Positions 22,846-33,718 of a stretch of DNA of 64,000 nucleotides are shown one piece after another. Position 1 is the stretch's first letter, and every line of letters begins with the position of its first letter. The DNA is taken from assembly GCA_963556195.1 (NCBI GenBank), contig OY744520.1, positions 154,379,107-154,443,106 on the forward strand, in the 5' to 3' direction. The stretch is from Sepiola atlantica. Taxonomy: Eukaryota > Mollusca > Cephalopoda > Sepiida > Sepiolidae. Below the pieces are notes generated by a model that saw only the letters and a list, made by a program, of their open reading frames with translations, was not told the DNA's origin and made no database searches. The position numbers and the translations under genes were made by a program.

Positions 22846-23067
22846 TTTCTTCACCACCTCGCACCCCTCTCATCACACGACTCAGACAATTTCTGACCTC
22901 TCGTCTAAATTAAAAAGAGGCAACAAACACATCTCGTATCCCCCCCACTTAATTCTCCGAATTAACTCTAACCGCAACAACGTTCGCACTTACTCACCCC
23001 TTTCCGCATTGACTGTAACAACCCTCCCACTTTCTATTGAATTCATAATTCATACTAACAACCGCCA
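22846..23067 (+). other. Spacer of the inverted module, G-poor on the plus strand
   Basis: The 222 bp are rich in C, A and T and hold only about 9 percent G by eye. This explains why a 169-codon frame (22808-23317) stays open across arm, spacer and arm; I see no domain in it. Confidence 0.6.
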
Positions 23068-23239
23068 CCATCTATTTGTATCTGATATTTTGATTTTTCT
23101 GCTCAAATCGGCGGCAGTTTCTGAGCCAGCAGCCAGAACATTCTGTTCTTGTGACATTTTCTTCAGAATAATCACCTTAATCAGACAAAACGTTGATGAA
23201 TACATAAATACTATTCTTTGGTTTTCCTATTTCAATTTC
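23068..23239 (-). repeat. Inverted module, right arm (172 bp)
   Basis: Reverse complement of the left arm with roughly one difference per five bases by eye. It is followed after about 35 bp by another (TA)n tract, mirroring the left side. Confidence 0.8.
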
Positions 23240-23273
23240 CATTACGTCAGAACATTTTCCTCTTTTCCTGATC

Positions 23274-23308
<35 letters not shown>

Positions 23309-23313
23309 TATAT
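23274..23313. repeat. (TA)n microsatellite at right edge of the module
   Basis: About 40 bp TA with one TG interruption. Confidence 0.95.
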
Positions 23314-23329
23314 TTGAATGTTCGAGTGT

Positions 23330-23494
23330 GTTCTACTGATGAGCCCAAAAGAAGGCGAAACTCGAGTCTAGAACTTCCGGTTTGTTTCTTTCGTAGGTTG
23401 TGGGCTGTGAAATACGCATGTGTATAAAGTTTCACACATCTTATCTTTCACGGCATTTCATTTTATGATAACTCGTGCATTTTATCCTTATATA
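23330..23494 (+). repeat. Microsatellite-linked repeat H, copy 2
   Basis: CTACTGATGAGCCCAAAAGA, GGCGAAACTCGAGTCTAGAA, then ATCTTTCACGGCATTTCATT and GTGCATTTTATCC. The last part matches 9768-9812. It ends at (TA)n (23490-23511). Confidence 0.65.
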
Positions 23495-23511
23495 TATATA
23501 TATATATATAT
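23490..23511. repeat. Short (TA)n
   Basis: About 22 bp of pure TA. Confidence 0.9.
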
Positions 23512-23730
23512 GACGCACACAAACATACATATAGTCATACATATACATAAAGTTTTTCTTCATCACAGAACTTCAGCGTAGCTACTTAGCGGGTTGATCG
23601 TAGCTTTATATTCAATGCAATATTTCATTGTGTCGTTTCTTACTGCCATGTTTCATGTTTGCGAAATATGCAAAACTTATAAGAAATGTAAAACGAATAG
23701 AAGATATAGGAGAAAGAGAGGGAAAACAAA

Positions 23731-23746
23731 GATATATATATATATA

Positions 23747-23832
<86 letters not shown>

Positions 23833-23835
23833 AAA
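23731..23835. repeat. (TA)n(GA)n(GACA)n compound microsatellite
   Basis: TA for about 55 bp, then GA for about 28 bp, then GACA repeats. Confidence 0.95.
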
Positions 23836-24345
23836 TCTCTCCTGTTGGTTTCCTTGAACAGCACATGGCGTTTTTCATGTAACGATGCACTATTTCAGTC
23901 ATCTCTATATTCGTGTGCTGGGATTGATAAAGAACAATAAAACTTTTGCAACGTATCCAACTACTGAATTGAAGTAAGTTTATGTTAAAAGATGCGGGAA
24001 TATTGGTAATGAATTTTCGTCAGATTATTTCCGATCAGAAGTGACCATCAACTCTAAGGAGATAGCCCAGTTCCGTTTATATCGGATATACACTGCCCCC
24101 TCCGTCTCGCTACTCACCCCAGGGGTCAACATTAGTCTATTTTGAGTTGATGAAGTAACGATATCAGCTACTATTAACTCGGGCAAAGGCTAGCGATAAT
24201 GTCAGTGTCCAACTGCTAAAACGATAGGATACCTTATCGTTGTTACAATTACGGGCGGAACCATCCGTCTACGCCAGATTACTGATAAATATAATCATAA
24301 CGATTGCATCCTTTCTTTTGCAGACATAGAACTTTATTAAACACT
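23836..24345. other. Nothing recognised
   Basis: 24040-24270 is GC-richer with no coding frame. Confidence 0.4.
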
Positions 24346-24392
24346 TCAGCAGCATCATCATCATCATCATCATGATGATGATGATGATGATG

Positions 24393-24435
<43 letters not shown>

Positions 24436-24437
24436 CC
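24346..24437. repeat. (CAT)n(GAT)n(CAT)n palindromic trinucleotide repeat
   Basis: About seven CAT units switch to about seven GAT units and back to about fourteen CAT units, so the first half can fold on the second. Confidence 0.95.
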
Positions 24438-24485
24438 AGCCGCAGCAGCAGAATCGACATAAACATCATCATCTATATAATAATA

Positions 24486-24820
24486 TGTTAACGCATTTCA
24501 TGTTCGTAGGTACTTTACCACCTTACACACACATACAAAATGAGCCATTCAATCAGTATAAAAATACTGACTCTATCCATTGTTAAATGAATTTCTTCAA
24601 AATCAAACTATGTCATTGTGCCCACTACACTTTTAAATAAATACATTTCAAAGAAGGTCATCAGTCTTATTGATTTGAAGACTATGTAGCTCACAATTAC
24701 TTTAACGGTAAAAAGACCGAGCATATATATTGTTTTAAAACTGATTAAATTGCTACAATTTAAAATAAATTGATGAAGAAGAGACATATTTGTTTTATAT
24801 ATTTAAATATATTTAGCTAA
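24486..24820 (+). repeat. Dispersed repeat C, copy 1
   Basis: Aligns with 34770-35075: ATTTCATGTTCGTA, TTACACACACA / TTCACACACA, AAATGA, CTTTTAAATAAATACATTT and TTATTGATTTGAAGA. Shorter at its 3' end than copy 2. Confidence 0.7.
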
Positions 24821-24962
24821 GAATGAAAATTATTTTTACAGTAGAAGAAAGAGTCATGTTTTTCCTAATAGTATGTATCTTTTCAGACATTTTGTTTTTC
24901 AGAGGAATATTATTAACAGTAAATTATACATATTTATGTAGAAAGCAGCGTGTAATTTTAAG

Positions 24963-24963
24963 A

Positions 24964-25055
<92 letters not shown>
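24963..25055. repeat. (TTA)n trinucleotide repeat
   Basis: About 90 bp of nearly pure TTA; the poly-Tyr frame is an artefact. Confidence 0.95.
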
Positions 25056-25056
<1 letters not shown>

Positions 25057-25108
25057 TAGTAGTCTCAACTTTTGGATGTTTTAGTTGGGGTTTTGTTTTT
25101 TGTTTTTT

Positions 25109-25220
25109 ATTACATTATTATTATTATTATTACTATTATTATTGTTGTTGTTATTATTATAATTGATATTATTATTATTGTTATTATTATTGTTATTATT
25201 AGTATTGTTATTATCATTTT
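25109..25220. repeat. Imperfect (TTA)n/(TTG)n repeat
   Basis: Interrupted TTA with TTG units, close to the previous tract. Confidence 0.9.
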
Positions 25221-25619
25221 CTTACTTACAAGGTGTTACAAATTCATTAACAGTCATCACTCGCTGCCAAAAACACGTAGATTTTCCTGGATTCAGCGGG
25301 ACAACAAGTTTCTTCATATTTCCAATACTCTCAGCTCATGAAAACTACCATTGTAAATAATTTGCCTCCTCGCAGCAACCGTTTACCATCAAACTATCGC
25401 GGTAATAGTCGAAAGCTTTCTTTAGAATTTGAGTGAAAATAAGCTCTCGATGATTCAGATATTTCCTGTGCCCTTTCAGGCGAGTTCTGGATGGTGCTTT
25501 TCATCCTCAATCTTTCCATTTTCCCAGATTTTCCCAGACCATTTTCTCTAATAAAAAACGGTTTGTCCCAATTTATTTGTCCGATTATTTTTTTTCTCAT
25601 ATATAATTTGATAGTTTCA
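25221..25619. other. Nothing clearly recognised
   Basis: May include the 3' UTR of the minus-strand LINE that follows. A 68-codon minus frame (25394-25600) has no domain I know. Confidence 0.35.
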
Positions 25620-27190
25620 GTTCCCTTGGATTAATGAGTCTTTATCTATATTCATACTCGTGTTTATGAAGTTGTATGTTATTACAATATACCTGTACTT
25701 TTTCAGTGTCATCTGTCCAGCATTGTGGGTGTCTACATTGTAGAATTTCTCTACTGTTTCAGGTGTTTTCTCAAATGCCTAGGTTTGTATGGGGGCAGTC
25801 CTCCCTTTGATATCAATTTTTCTTAGATTTTCTTTCTAAATATTTGTACAATCATTGGTATTTCGGCAGTTTTATTTCATATCACATTCACCTCTCTAGC
25901 AGGTTCAATTTACTTACGTAGTTTTTCTGCCTCCATTAAATCTTCCGAGACGGTGAAATCTCAAATTTAGCAGATTTTTCCCGGTTTGTTGACTATAACT
26001 ATATCCGATCTTCTTCGTGCTAGTGTTTTTCACATGGAATATTTTCCCAACACAGTGATGTCTGTTTCTGTATCCTGCATTGCATTTGCTTAGCATTTTG
26101 GTGATTGGTATCCTAACTATCATTACAATAGTGGACACAGGGTAACTGCCTTAAAATGCCTCTATATATTCTTAACTCGGACAAGTATTGTAATCCATCT
26201 GTCAGTTCCGGTTTCTGTTTCATCATTGCCTTTTCTATGAAGTTTAACATTTTGTTTGCTAGTTCAAAGATCTTGACACATTCAATTATCTAAGGTTGAG
26301 GGATTCTATCGCATCTTTACTTGTAGTCGATTCCTGACATTGCCATATTCTTTCTTTTTGGATTTAACTTCCTTCGGTATTTTCCAATCGATATATAACG
26401 TATTCATCCCTCGCATTCCAGCATCATTTCTGTTCGCCAGGAAGAAGTAATCGGCTCTTAATAAAGTAGTAGATGTTTTCGCTAAACTGTGCTGTTAAGT
26501 CCTTCGAAAAGCTAAGGTCATCGTCCGTAGTTGCTTGTTCCATTCATTATGTTTTTATGTATGTTTTGCATATACATCTCTTTAGGTTTAGCTATAGTTA
26601 TTTTATAGACTTTTTAAACCATGAATCCACTTTCATAAACATGAATTTACGTGTTTTATCGTGACCACGTGATTTGCAGCACGTATTTTTCTTAATGTCT
26701 TTTTAGAGGATTTTTCATTTATTTTGATTTCTATTCTCCCTTCAGTTTACTGACGGTCTTTCATCATGTTTTACGGCAACCTCTTATGCCTGTTGTCGTC
26801 TTGCCAATTTTTCCCTTCCCCTAAAATTAGTTTTTACTTGCTCCGGGTATTCTGCTTTTGACTTTCTTCTGTTTAGATTTTGATAACATTTATTTTTCAT
26901 TATTCGTAAAAGTACGGTTTTGTTTGTTGTTGGAATTTGTATATGAATTTTTCATTGCTTTTTACTTTGCTCGAATCTTTTGATAGAGTTTTCGATGTTT
27001 CTCGAATAGCTTTTCTTTTTCTTTGTCCTTTGTATTTGTCCATCTTTCATCGTTTTCTAACCTTTTTATTCTCATTCACAGCCCCAGCTTCACTTTTTAG
27101 ATTCCTTGATTTGCGATTCAAGTTAAGTTTCCCATTTTATTTATTGATCAAATGTTTTCGAGAGGATTGTTTCTGTTTAATCTCCTGACG
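25620..27190 (-). pseudogene. LINE relic with RT and restriction-like endonuclease remnants (R2/R4/NeSL/HERO-like)
   Basis: Read on the minus strand from high to low coordinates. A Lys-rich pre-RT region (DERWTNTKDKEKEKLFEKHR near 27040; CYQNLNRRKSKAEYPEQVK near 26850). RT block with ENIYYFIKSRLLLPGEQK near 26480, the decayed YDSIPHSWII-like SIPQP.IIECVKIFELANK near 26310, FIEKAMMKQKPELT near 26240 and RGI..Q near 26170 (the RGIFQGDSLSPLLF motif, mutated). Then IPITKMLSKCNAGYRN (26110-26060) joins almost directly to RRSDIVIVNKPGKIC (26016-25970) and DFTVSEDLMEAEK, the RRPDIVVxDK...IIDxAVPxD core of a C-terminal restriction-like endonuclease. About 200 residues between palm and endonuclease are missing, so an internal deletion is likely. 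Many stops and shifts occur. The clade is inferred. Confidence 0.8.
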
Positions 27191-27912
27191 ACACGTTTGG
27201 TTATTTCGGTTATTTTACGGTGAAACTAGATAATTTCTGTAAATGAGGCAAACCAAAGCAAACCAAAACTTGTGACATAATCACATCATGAAGAGTAAGT
27301 TAGTCTAGTTCACATATTACATATCAATTCTTTATACGGTTATTTAATGCATCGCGTTTAATCAAATATAATAAGGTATTGATACTCATCCTGTAATTGG
27401 TCTATTATCTCGACTTATAGTGCATAACACATCATTATAATAAAATGTGTGTCATCAAAAGAGTGTTTTTAGATGCACATTCGGATAAGACAAGACTGAC
27501 ACAAAGTCATCTAATTTTTCTGTGAGTAGGACATATTTTAACATTTTGAATTAAGTACAAACTTTATTTGGACACCGCTATGAAATACATACACCGAGGA
27601 GTGCACTTGGACCTGCCTACCTTATTTCAGACTGGCTGGTGCAGCTGTAAGATAAGCAGATGGATAATACTTGATTAACCTTAAAATCAAGATACAGACA
27701 CGCAGGTTGCAGAATGCAGAACGCGCCCCGATGGAAATTTAAATGGTCAGACGATTGCACATGGGCGGACAAAAAAGAGGAAACAGTGAAAAAAAGTGTA
27801 GTGGCCTCCTTTTTGTCTCCGATTCCAAAGAGAACACATGATGGAAATTAACGTTTCCTACTTACGCTTTAGCTTGAATCAAACAAAAGAAGATAATCTT
27901 AAGCCTATAATA
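27191..27912. other. Nothing recognised
   Basis: No supported feature. Confidence 0.4.
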
Positions 27913-29168
27913 TACAGGGTCGGGCAGATGAATTGAAACTAATTTAAAATGCTAATATCTTTTTTTATTTTTGATCATATGATTACGGTTTTTTTTACTA
28001 AGGATCCTTAAACACTTTATTGCAAGATAGCATACTTATATTTACTCAAATTTGTTTTAATATGGCGGAATTAGCACGAAAAATGACTATATGCGAAATG
28101 AGACGCGCCGGGAGTATTCCTTCGGACATTGTTAAGAGCACTGGCTATGCAAAAACGACTGTCTATCGGTAGCGGTTAATTTCGATGCCGAGTGTAAGGT
28201 TGAGAGAAGTCGGCACAGTACTCGTAGTGATCGAAAGCGCACAAAAACTTTCCTGGTGGGACTAAAAAGGTCGATAAAGGCAGACCCAAGTCAGTCGATG
28301 TCGAAACTTGCAAAAAGCGCAATGTGAGTCGCAGAACTATCAGCAGAGCAATCAACGAAGATCTTTGGATGACGTCCTACGTTAGGAGACGCCGGCTCCT
28401 CACTGCCCGTACAAAAGCTATCAGAGTTGAAAGATGCCCCAAGCTTATCAACCATCTGAAACACAAAGGAGGACAGGTGCGCATTTTTGTTGATGAGAAA
28501 AGTTCATCGTGGATGAGGTTCCAAATCGACAGAACACTTCCTCCTGTGATGCAGAGCAACAATCCTGCTTCTGTGATGGTTTTTGCAGCCGTGGCAAGCG
28601 ACGGAAAGGGGATACCTCCTCATTTCATCGAAGCGGGTCTTAAAATCAACACAGCGGAGTATTTCAACATTCTTAATAATGTTTTATTGCCTTGGATCGC
28701 TAGAAACTACGACCCTACGAAAGTCATGCTCATCCAAGACTCGGCACCAGCGCATGGATCAAAGAAAGTCCAAGATTTCATGAAGGAGATCTTGCTTTGT
28801 TTGTTCCGAAGGATATTTGGCTCAGCAGCTCTCCATATATAAATGTTTGCGACTATTATCTATTCGGCGTCGTCGAGGGACAGACTAATGTCAATCCACA
28901 CCCAAATATAAACTCATTGAAGACAGCCATTCAACGAGAATTTCGCAATCTCGATCCCAATAAAATAAAGAGGAGCTGTGCACGGTTTCGCCAAAGAATC
29001 TCCAAAATAATTGATGCAAATGGTGCTCATATTGAATAATTTTGTACAATAGACTGTAATAATTAAATAAATAAATAAATGTTAAAATGATATCTTTCCG
29101 TATTTAATCCTTTAAATTATGAATTTTGTAAAAATAAAAAAGTACTAATTTAGCTGCCCGACCCTGTA
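27913..29168 (+). mobile_element. Complete-length mariner-family transposon, inactive
   Basis: The left end TACAGGGTCGGGCAGATGAA and the reverse complement of the right end TACAGGGTCGGGCAGCTAAA form the inverted repeats, with TA on both outer sides. The core between the TA pairs is about 1.25 kb, a normal length for mariner. Both ends and the whole transposase region are present, so this is a relic of an autonomous copy. Its first nine terminal bases equal those of the short element at 1735-2130. Confidence 0.92.
28062..29039 (+). pseudogene. Mariner-type transposase pseudogene (DDD, spacing close to DD37D)
   Basis: The first ATG (28062) opens an HTH-like N-terminus (MTICEMRRAGSIPSDIVKST), stopped by TAG at 28170. 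The frame shifts to ADPSQSMSKLAKSAM near 28280, then to RRTISRAINEDL at 28330. The catalytic region shows IFVDEK (first Asp, codon at 28492), MLIQDSAPAH (second Asp, 28738) and, in another frame, WLSSSPYINVCDYYLFG (third Asp, 28851). The last two Asp codons are 113 nt apart; one lost base would give 38 codons, i.e. 37 residues between them, which points to a DD37D (maT-like) group. Between the first and second Asp, a second frame at 28499 reads KFIVDEVPNRQNT, so the segment after VDEK carries compensating indels and has lost some residues. At least four lesions rule out activity. DNA binding and TIR cleavage are known roles of the family. Confidence 0.9.
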
Positions 29169-29728
29169 TATATATATTTCCTGTTTTATGGACTCAGCTC
29201 CAATGATTAAATTATACTACAAAGGGCTTTTAGCAAGCGTGTATTGTCTGCTTTTATATGCCTTGGTAGCAATGCTTGTTCCGGCATATTAGTGTTATGC
29301 GATGACTGTAATTTCTGCTTTGTTAACTATGTTAAAATGTAAAAGTTTAGAATAGGAAATACAGTAACATAATGCCTGACCTCACCTTTACGTTGTCCTG
29401 CGTCGTTGGCTGGTGGCATTTCAATAACAATGCCATTTGAGTCTTTAGTTTCTTTTGAACACGCATAAAGCATGTCAGTCTATTTTGCTTCATATTACAA
29501 AGTGTCCTACCACATCTGCCAGAGAAGCGCTACGTTTTGACCCCGATAAGCTGACCTTTTATTCTTTATTGCAGAACCTTTGATGTGGAGACGAAATTCT
29601 ATTGTACACATCGACAGATCAGGATACCTAACTCAAATCTTACGATGACACAAACATGTTAATGTCAGATACATAGTGTGTTCAATTGTAGATATAATCA
29701 AAGGCTATCAATCTCACAAACGCACACA
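29169..29728. other. Nothing recognised
   Basis: TATTCTTTATTGCAG near 29570 is acceptor-like but no exon-like frame follows. Confidence 0.4.
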
Positions 29729-29737
29729 TACACACAC

Positions 29738-29823
<86 letters not shown>
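29729..29823. repeat. (CA)n(TA)n compound microsatellite
   Basis: CA runs alternate with TA runs. Confidence 0.95.
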
Positions 29824-29825
<2 letters not shown>

Positions 29826-31134
29826 CCCTGGCTGAGATTTTGATTGATCTAATTAACCAGAAATTTAAATTAACTCACTTAGTTGCCTATCTCTTAGTGA
29901 GCTACTGCTGTCACTTTCAGTCTCTCAGGTTATGGTCTTTAACCCCCACTCTTATTTTATACAGTAACTATCTTTCTCGCTTCAGTATCTCTCTGTTATA
30001 AACAGTCAAAGGTAATAAAGAAATAATTAACAGATTGCAACAGTCCATTGTAAACAAAAGGGAAAATCGCGAAAAATAATAATATCATGTAACACGTACC
30101 TATCAAATAAAAGAAACAGAGAGAGAGAGAGAGAGAAAAGGCGAGAGAGAGAGAGAGATTGAGAGAGATCTAGTGAACAGCAAAATACTATTTTTAAATG
30201 TTGTCTTTTTATTTTTTTATATTAACTGTGTTTTAAAACCCACTTTTTCTAATTCACCCACTTGAAAAATTATTTTAATTGAATAGTTGACTATTATCTT
30301 GAATTACTTTTCTTTCTTTATTTCCTATATTCGATTTTGCGCGTTGAATATATGAACATATACATATAACTAACCTTATCTATAAGCAAATATATATATA
30401 GTTTATGTAGTAGCTCACATGTATACAATACAACGAGAGCTCTTACTTTAATATCATGTAATCATAGTTATTCAGAACATATTATATATTTATTCCAAAA
30501 CATTTTATTATCAGACAATTGTTTCTGCCCATTTTGAAAATACACATCATATGAAATAAAATATACAAAATATCATGAATAGACTTCATCAAACTATATT
30601 TAGGTTGAAAATATCAAAATGCATTTATATTCATTTACTTTATATATTCCTGTTTTTTTCATTTTTTTCACTCAGATCAAAGGGAATTCATTACTGCTGT
30701 TTAGGAGTTCATGACATACTATATCCTTTATATCTATTACTTTATATATCCTTTATATCTGTTTCTGTTAAAAATGTTCATACTCGATCAACAAACTACA
30801 CAACACTCAAAAGTGCACATGCAAAAAAAATAATTAATTGGCACCAACCACAATCGCCCATATTTTCAATAATTTCTCCTCTTATCTTTCTTTAACTCCC
30901 TTTTTTCTTCTTCATACACGATGAATTCATCTTATTGTTTTTTATCAACCATGTAAATAACTTCCAATCTCATCATGAACAAAATCTGTAGTCATTTTAT
31001 TAAATCACTATCTTTTACTAACTTTTGTTTTTAACTATCAATCTATCCTATTACGTCATCAATAATATATATAATAACGAACTTGGCTATCTGTCTATCG
31101 CTTGGTGTACGTTTTCTTCATGCAATACAGACCC

Positions 31135-31135
<1 letters not shown>
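29824..31135. other. AT-rich sequence with a (GA)n tract
   Basis: 30118-30168 is a GA microsatellite. The 106-codon frame at 30575-30895 has no domain and looks like T-rich chance. Confidence 0.45.

Positions 31136-31193
<58 letters not shown>
31136..31193. repeat. (CA)n(TA)n microsatellite
   Basis: Short CA run then about 45 bp TA. Confidence 0.95.
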
Positions 31194-31196
<3 letters not shown>

Positions 31197-31742
31197 CTAT
31201 TACACATATATTATAATATTATAAAATATACTACTCATATACATTTTCAGTATTAACTTCAACAGTGCTCAATGCGTGCGTAGAACTTACTATTATTATT
31301 TTTTTTAAACATAGTTAATTTATAACTTATAACAAGGAAAGTTGCCACTGTAGACATAAGGGGCTACTAAGAATTAGGGTGAAAGTTCTGGGGGTCATCC
31401 TTACTTGATAGTCGTGCAGCGAGGTGAAAAATATATTGCAAGTAAGACGTTTAAGTTTTTTCCATAGGAAAATCATCATTTTAAGTTGTACTTTACTGAA
31501 AGGAATTATGCAGGTCTTCTGGGAATGCTGTAGTTTTATGTTGTAGAACATGTGAAATGTGTGTGTATATTTGTATATCAGTGTATTTATTGACGACTTG
31601 GTCAACTTTAGGTTGAATTCAATTTTTATATCATAAGCGATATCATTGATATTGTATCTAAGAGAAATATAGGGTAGGTTATAGTTCTTTATTGTTTCAT
31701 TTTATTTCCAAAGCATGTTGATAAATCCACTTATTTTCGCGA

Positions 31743-31744
<2 letters not shown>
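31194..31744. other. Nothing recognised
   Basis: A 92-codon minus frame (31327-31605) has no domain I know. Confidence 0.4.
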
Positions 31745-31811
<67 letters not shown>

Positions 31812-31937
31812 TATATGTATATATATATATATATATATATGTATACATGTCATGTATAAACATATATATATATGTATACATGTATAAACATATATATGTA
31901 TATATATGTATATATATATATAAACATATACATATAT
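31745..31937. repeat. (TA)n microsatellite with TATACATGTA interruptions
   Basis: About 190 bp; pure TA first, then TA blocks separated by self-complementary TACATGTA. Confidence 0.95.
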
Positions 31938-32025
31938 ATTTAAGTGAAGCATTTTTGATTTTCAAAAATATTTCACTTAAATACATTGTCATGCAAAGAT
32001 ATTGTCAATTTCCTTATAAAAATAG
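31938..32025 (+). repeat. Local direct repeat I, copy 1
   Basis: TTTTTGATTTTCAAAAATAT, TTCACTTAAATACATTGTCA, then TGCAAAGATATTGTCAATTT and CCTTATA. Matches 32255-32335. ATTTAAGTGAA and TTCACTTAAAT within this copy also form inverted arms. Confidence 0.85.
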
Positions 32026-32254
32026 CGCCAACCTAAGCATAACATCGACCGGACTATACTTATCCTAAAGTTTTCTAGAACATGACGTGCTTATCTACCT
32101 TTACTGTTATTCGACCTCTCGAGATTGATATCATCAAAATGAGAAAGAATAAGAAAAAAAACTATAAGACAGTCTCGCCTCACAAAGTTGTTCTACAACA
32201 AATGCTTGCAAAATAAATTAAATAAATGATTTGTTCATTTAAATTGCACGATGT

Positions 32255-32335
32255 GTTGATTTTCAAAAATATTTCACTTTAATAAATGTTCATGCATGCT
32301 TCAAAGATGTTGTCAATTTCCTTATATACATATAT
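32255..32335 (+). repeat. Local direct repeat I, copy 2
   Basis: GTTGATTTTCAAAAATATTT, CACTTTAATAAATGTTCATG, then CAAAGATGTTGTCAATTTCC and TTATA; about 305 bp downstream of copy 1. Confidence 0.85.
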
Positions 32336-32400
32336 AATAATAATTTAATCTTCCAAATTTGTTTAAAAGAACATTAGAAAAACAAAAAAAACATCATTTT

Positions 32401-32402
<2 letters not shown>

Positions 32403-32438
<36 letters not shown>
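32403..32438. repeat. (AT)n microsatellite
   Basis: About 36 bp of pure AT. The following sequence, TACTTCATAACGTTTTG, resembles the GTTTCG-type flank seen at other (TA)n tracts. Confidence 0.9.
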
Positions 32439-32443
<5 letters not shown>

Positions 32444-33156
32444 GATAACATCGTACTTTACTTCATAACGTTTTGTTTGATTCTATCCGAAACTATTAAT
32501 TCATCACATTCTCTTAGTTTAGATTGAGCGCCGGTGTGGGTTGATTTCTTTCGAAACATTTCCCTCGTACAATTGGTAAGTAAAATTCTTTTCGGGTCTA
32601 TTAAGATAAGAACCTGATAACACCTCGTGTCTTTTAAGGCGTGCATTACATAACTGTCAATCTCCCATAAATCATTTAAAAACAAACATTTTATCAAGAT
32701 AAAACAATCATTTTAAAGAGCATGTTTACGTATATCCATATCATATTTGCAGTAAAATAAAAGTTCGTTATAATGACCGATGCAAACACACTTATTTTCA
32801 TTTTGTATATCATATTTAAAAATAATTTTACGTACTATTAGAGAAGATACATCAATTTTAATCTATATTGTAATAGGTCATAACTTTTCCCTTTCACAAA
32901 AGTGGAAATTGGGTATTTTATGAACAAAGTACAGACATGTTATTTAAAATCAGAAACAATCAAATAACAAAAGATACCCACAATATATGAGATTAGAATT
33001 AATTTTCTGAAGCTCTCTGTTTAAAATAGGATTTTAAACATCTCCAAAGACTTATCGATGACAAGGAAATGCAGATATTTAAATAATGGGGTGTCCGTTT
33101 GTGTTGTGGGCACGCACCAGACGTCAAACGCAGTGAAAATGAAATAAGATAAATTC
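32439..33156. other. Nothing recognised
   Basis: A 79-codon minus frame (32458-32697) is unrecognised. Confidence 0.4.
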
Positions 33157-33718
33157 GTTTATACCCAAACTTTGAGTGGTTTTGGTACGGTAATTTCATA
33201 TGTAAAGTTCCATCTTTAACAAGAATTACCGCTGTATAGCTAGTACACTGAAAGTAATTTTTAAATTTCGTGGAAAAAATACGCCACTCAGTATTAACAT
33301 GAAAGAGTAATTAACTACGATTATGTATTTATGTATTGTTTTCATTAACAAAAACATTAGACATCATGTTTATTAGCAAGAATAATTTGCTTTGAATTAA
33401 TGCCCAATACTATTTATGTTTACTCTTTTGCAGCTTCTTAAAAAATTTAACTTAGTTTACAAAATAAATATTCATGTAATGTTTTTTTTTGTTATTGTGT
33501 TATGTAACTTTCTTAAAATTTATATAACACGTATCCAGTTATAAAAATCCTTGAGACTTACGTAGTATTCGGATTAAGGTATTGCCATCATAAAACCTAA
33601 TGCCTTTGTGATGTGCACTCTGCCTATTTCAATCTTCTCAGCCAATCACATGTTTTTATTTTCGTACGAACAAACAAACTATCAAACATAACTATTTAGT
33701 ATTATATAGATATCAGCT
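33157..33718 (+). repeat. Dispersed repeat A, copy 2
   Basis: See 2371-2890. Contains TTTGAGTGGTTTTGG, AATTTCGTGGAAAAAATACG, TTATATAACACGTATCCAGT and ATGTGCACTCTGCCTATTTC in the same order and orientation. Confidence 0.75.

Noticed and set aside
22808..23317. 169-codon open frame
   Set aside because: It crosses both inverted arms, a G-poor spacer and a TA tract. G-poor sequence lacks TAG/TGA, so openness is expected. No domain seen.
24269..25341. Poly-Met, poly-Tyr and poly-Ile frames
   Set aside because: Shadows of CAT/GAT and TTA trinucleotide repeats.
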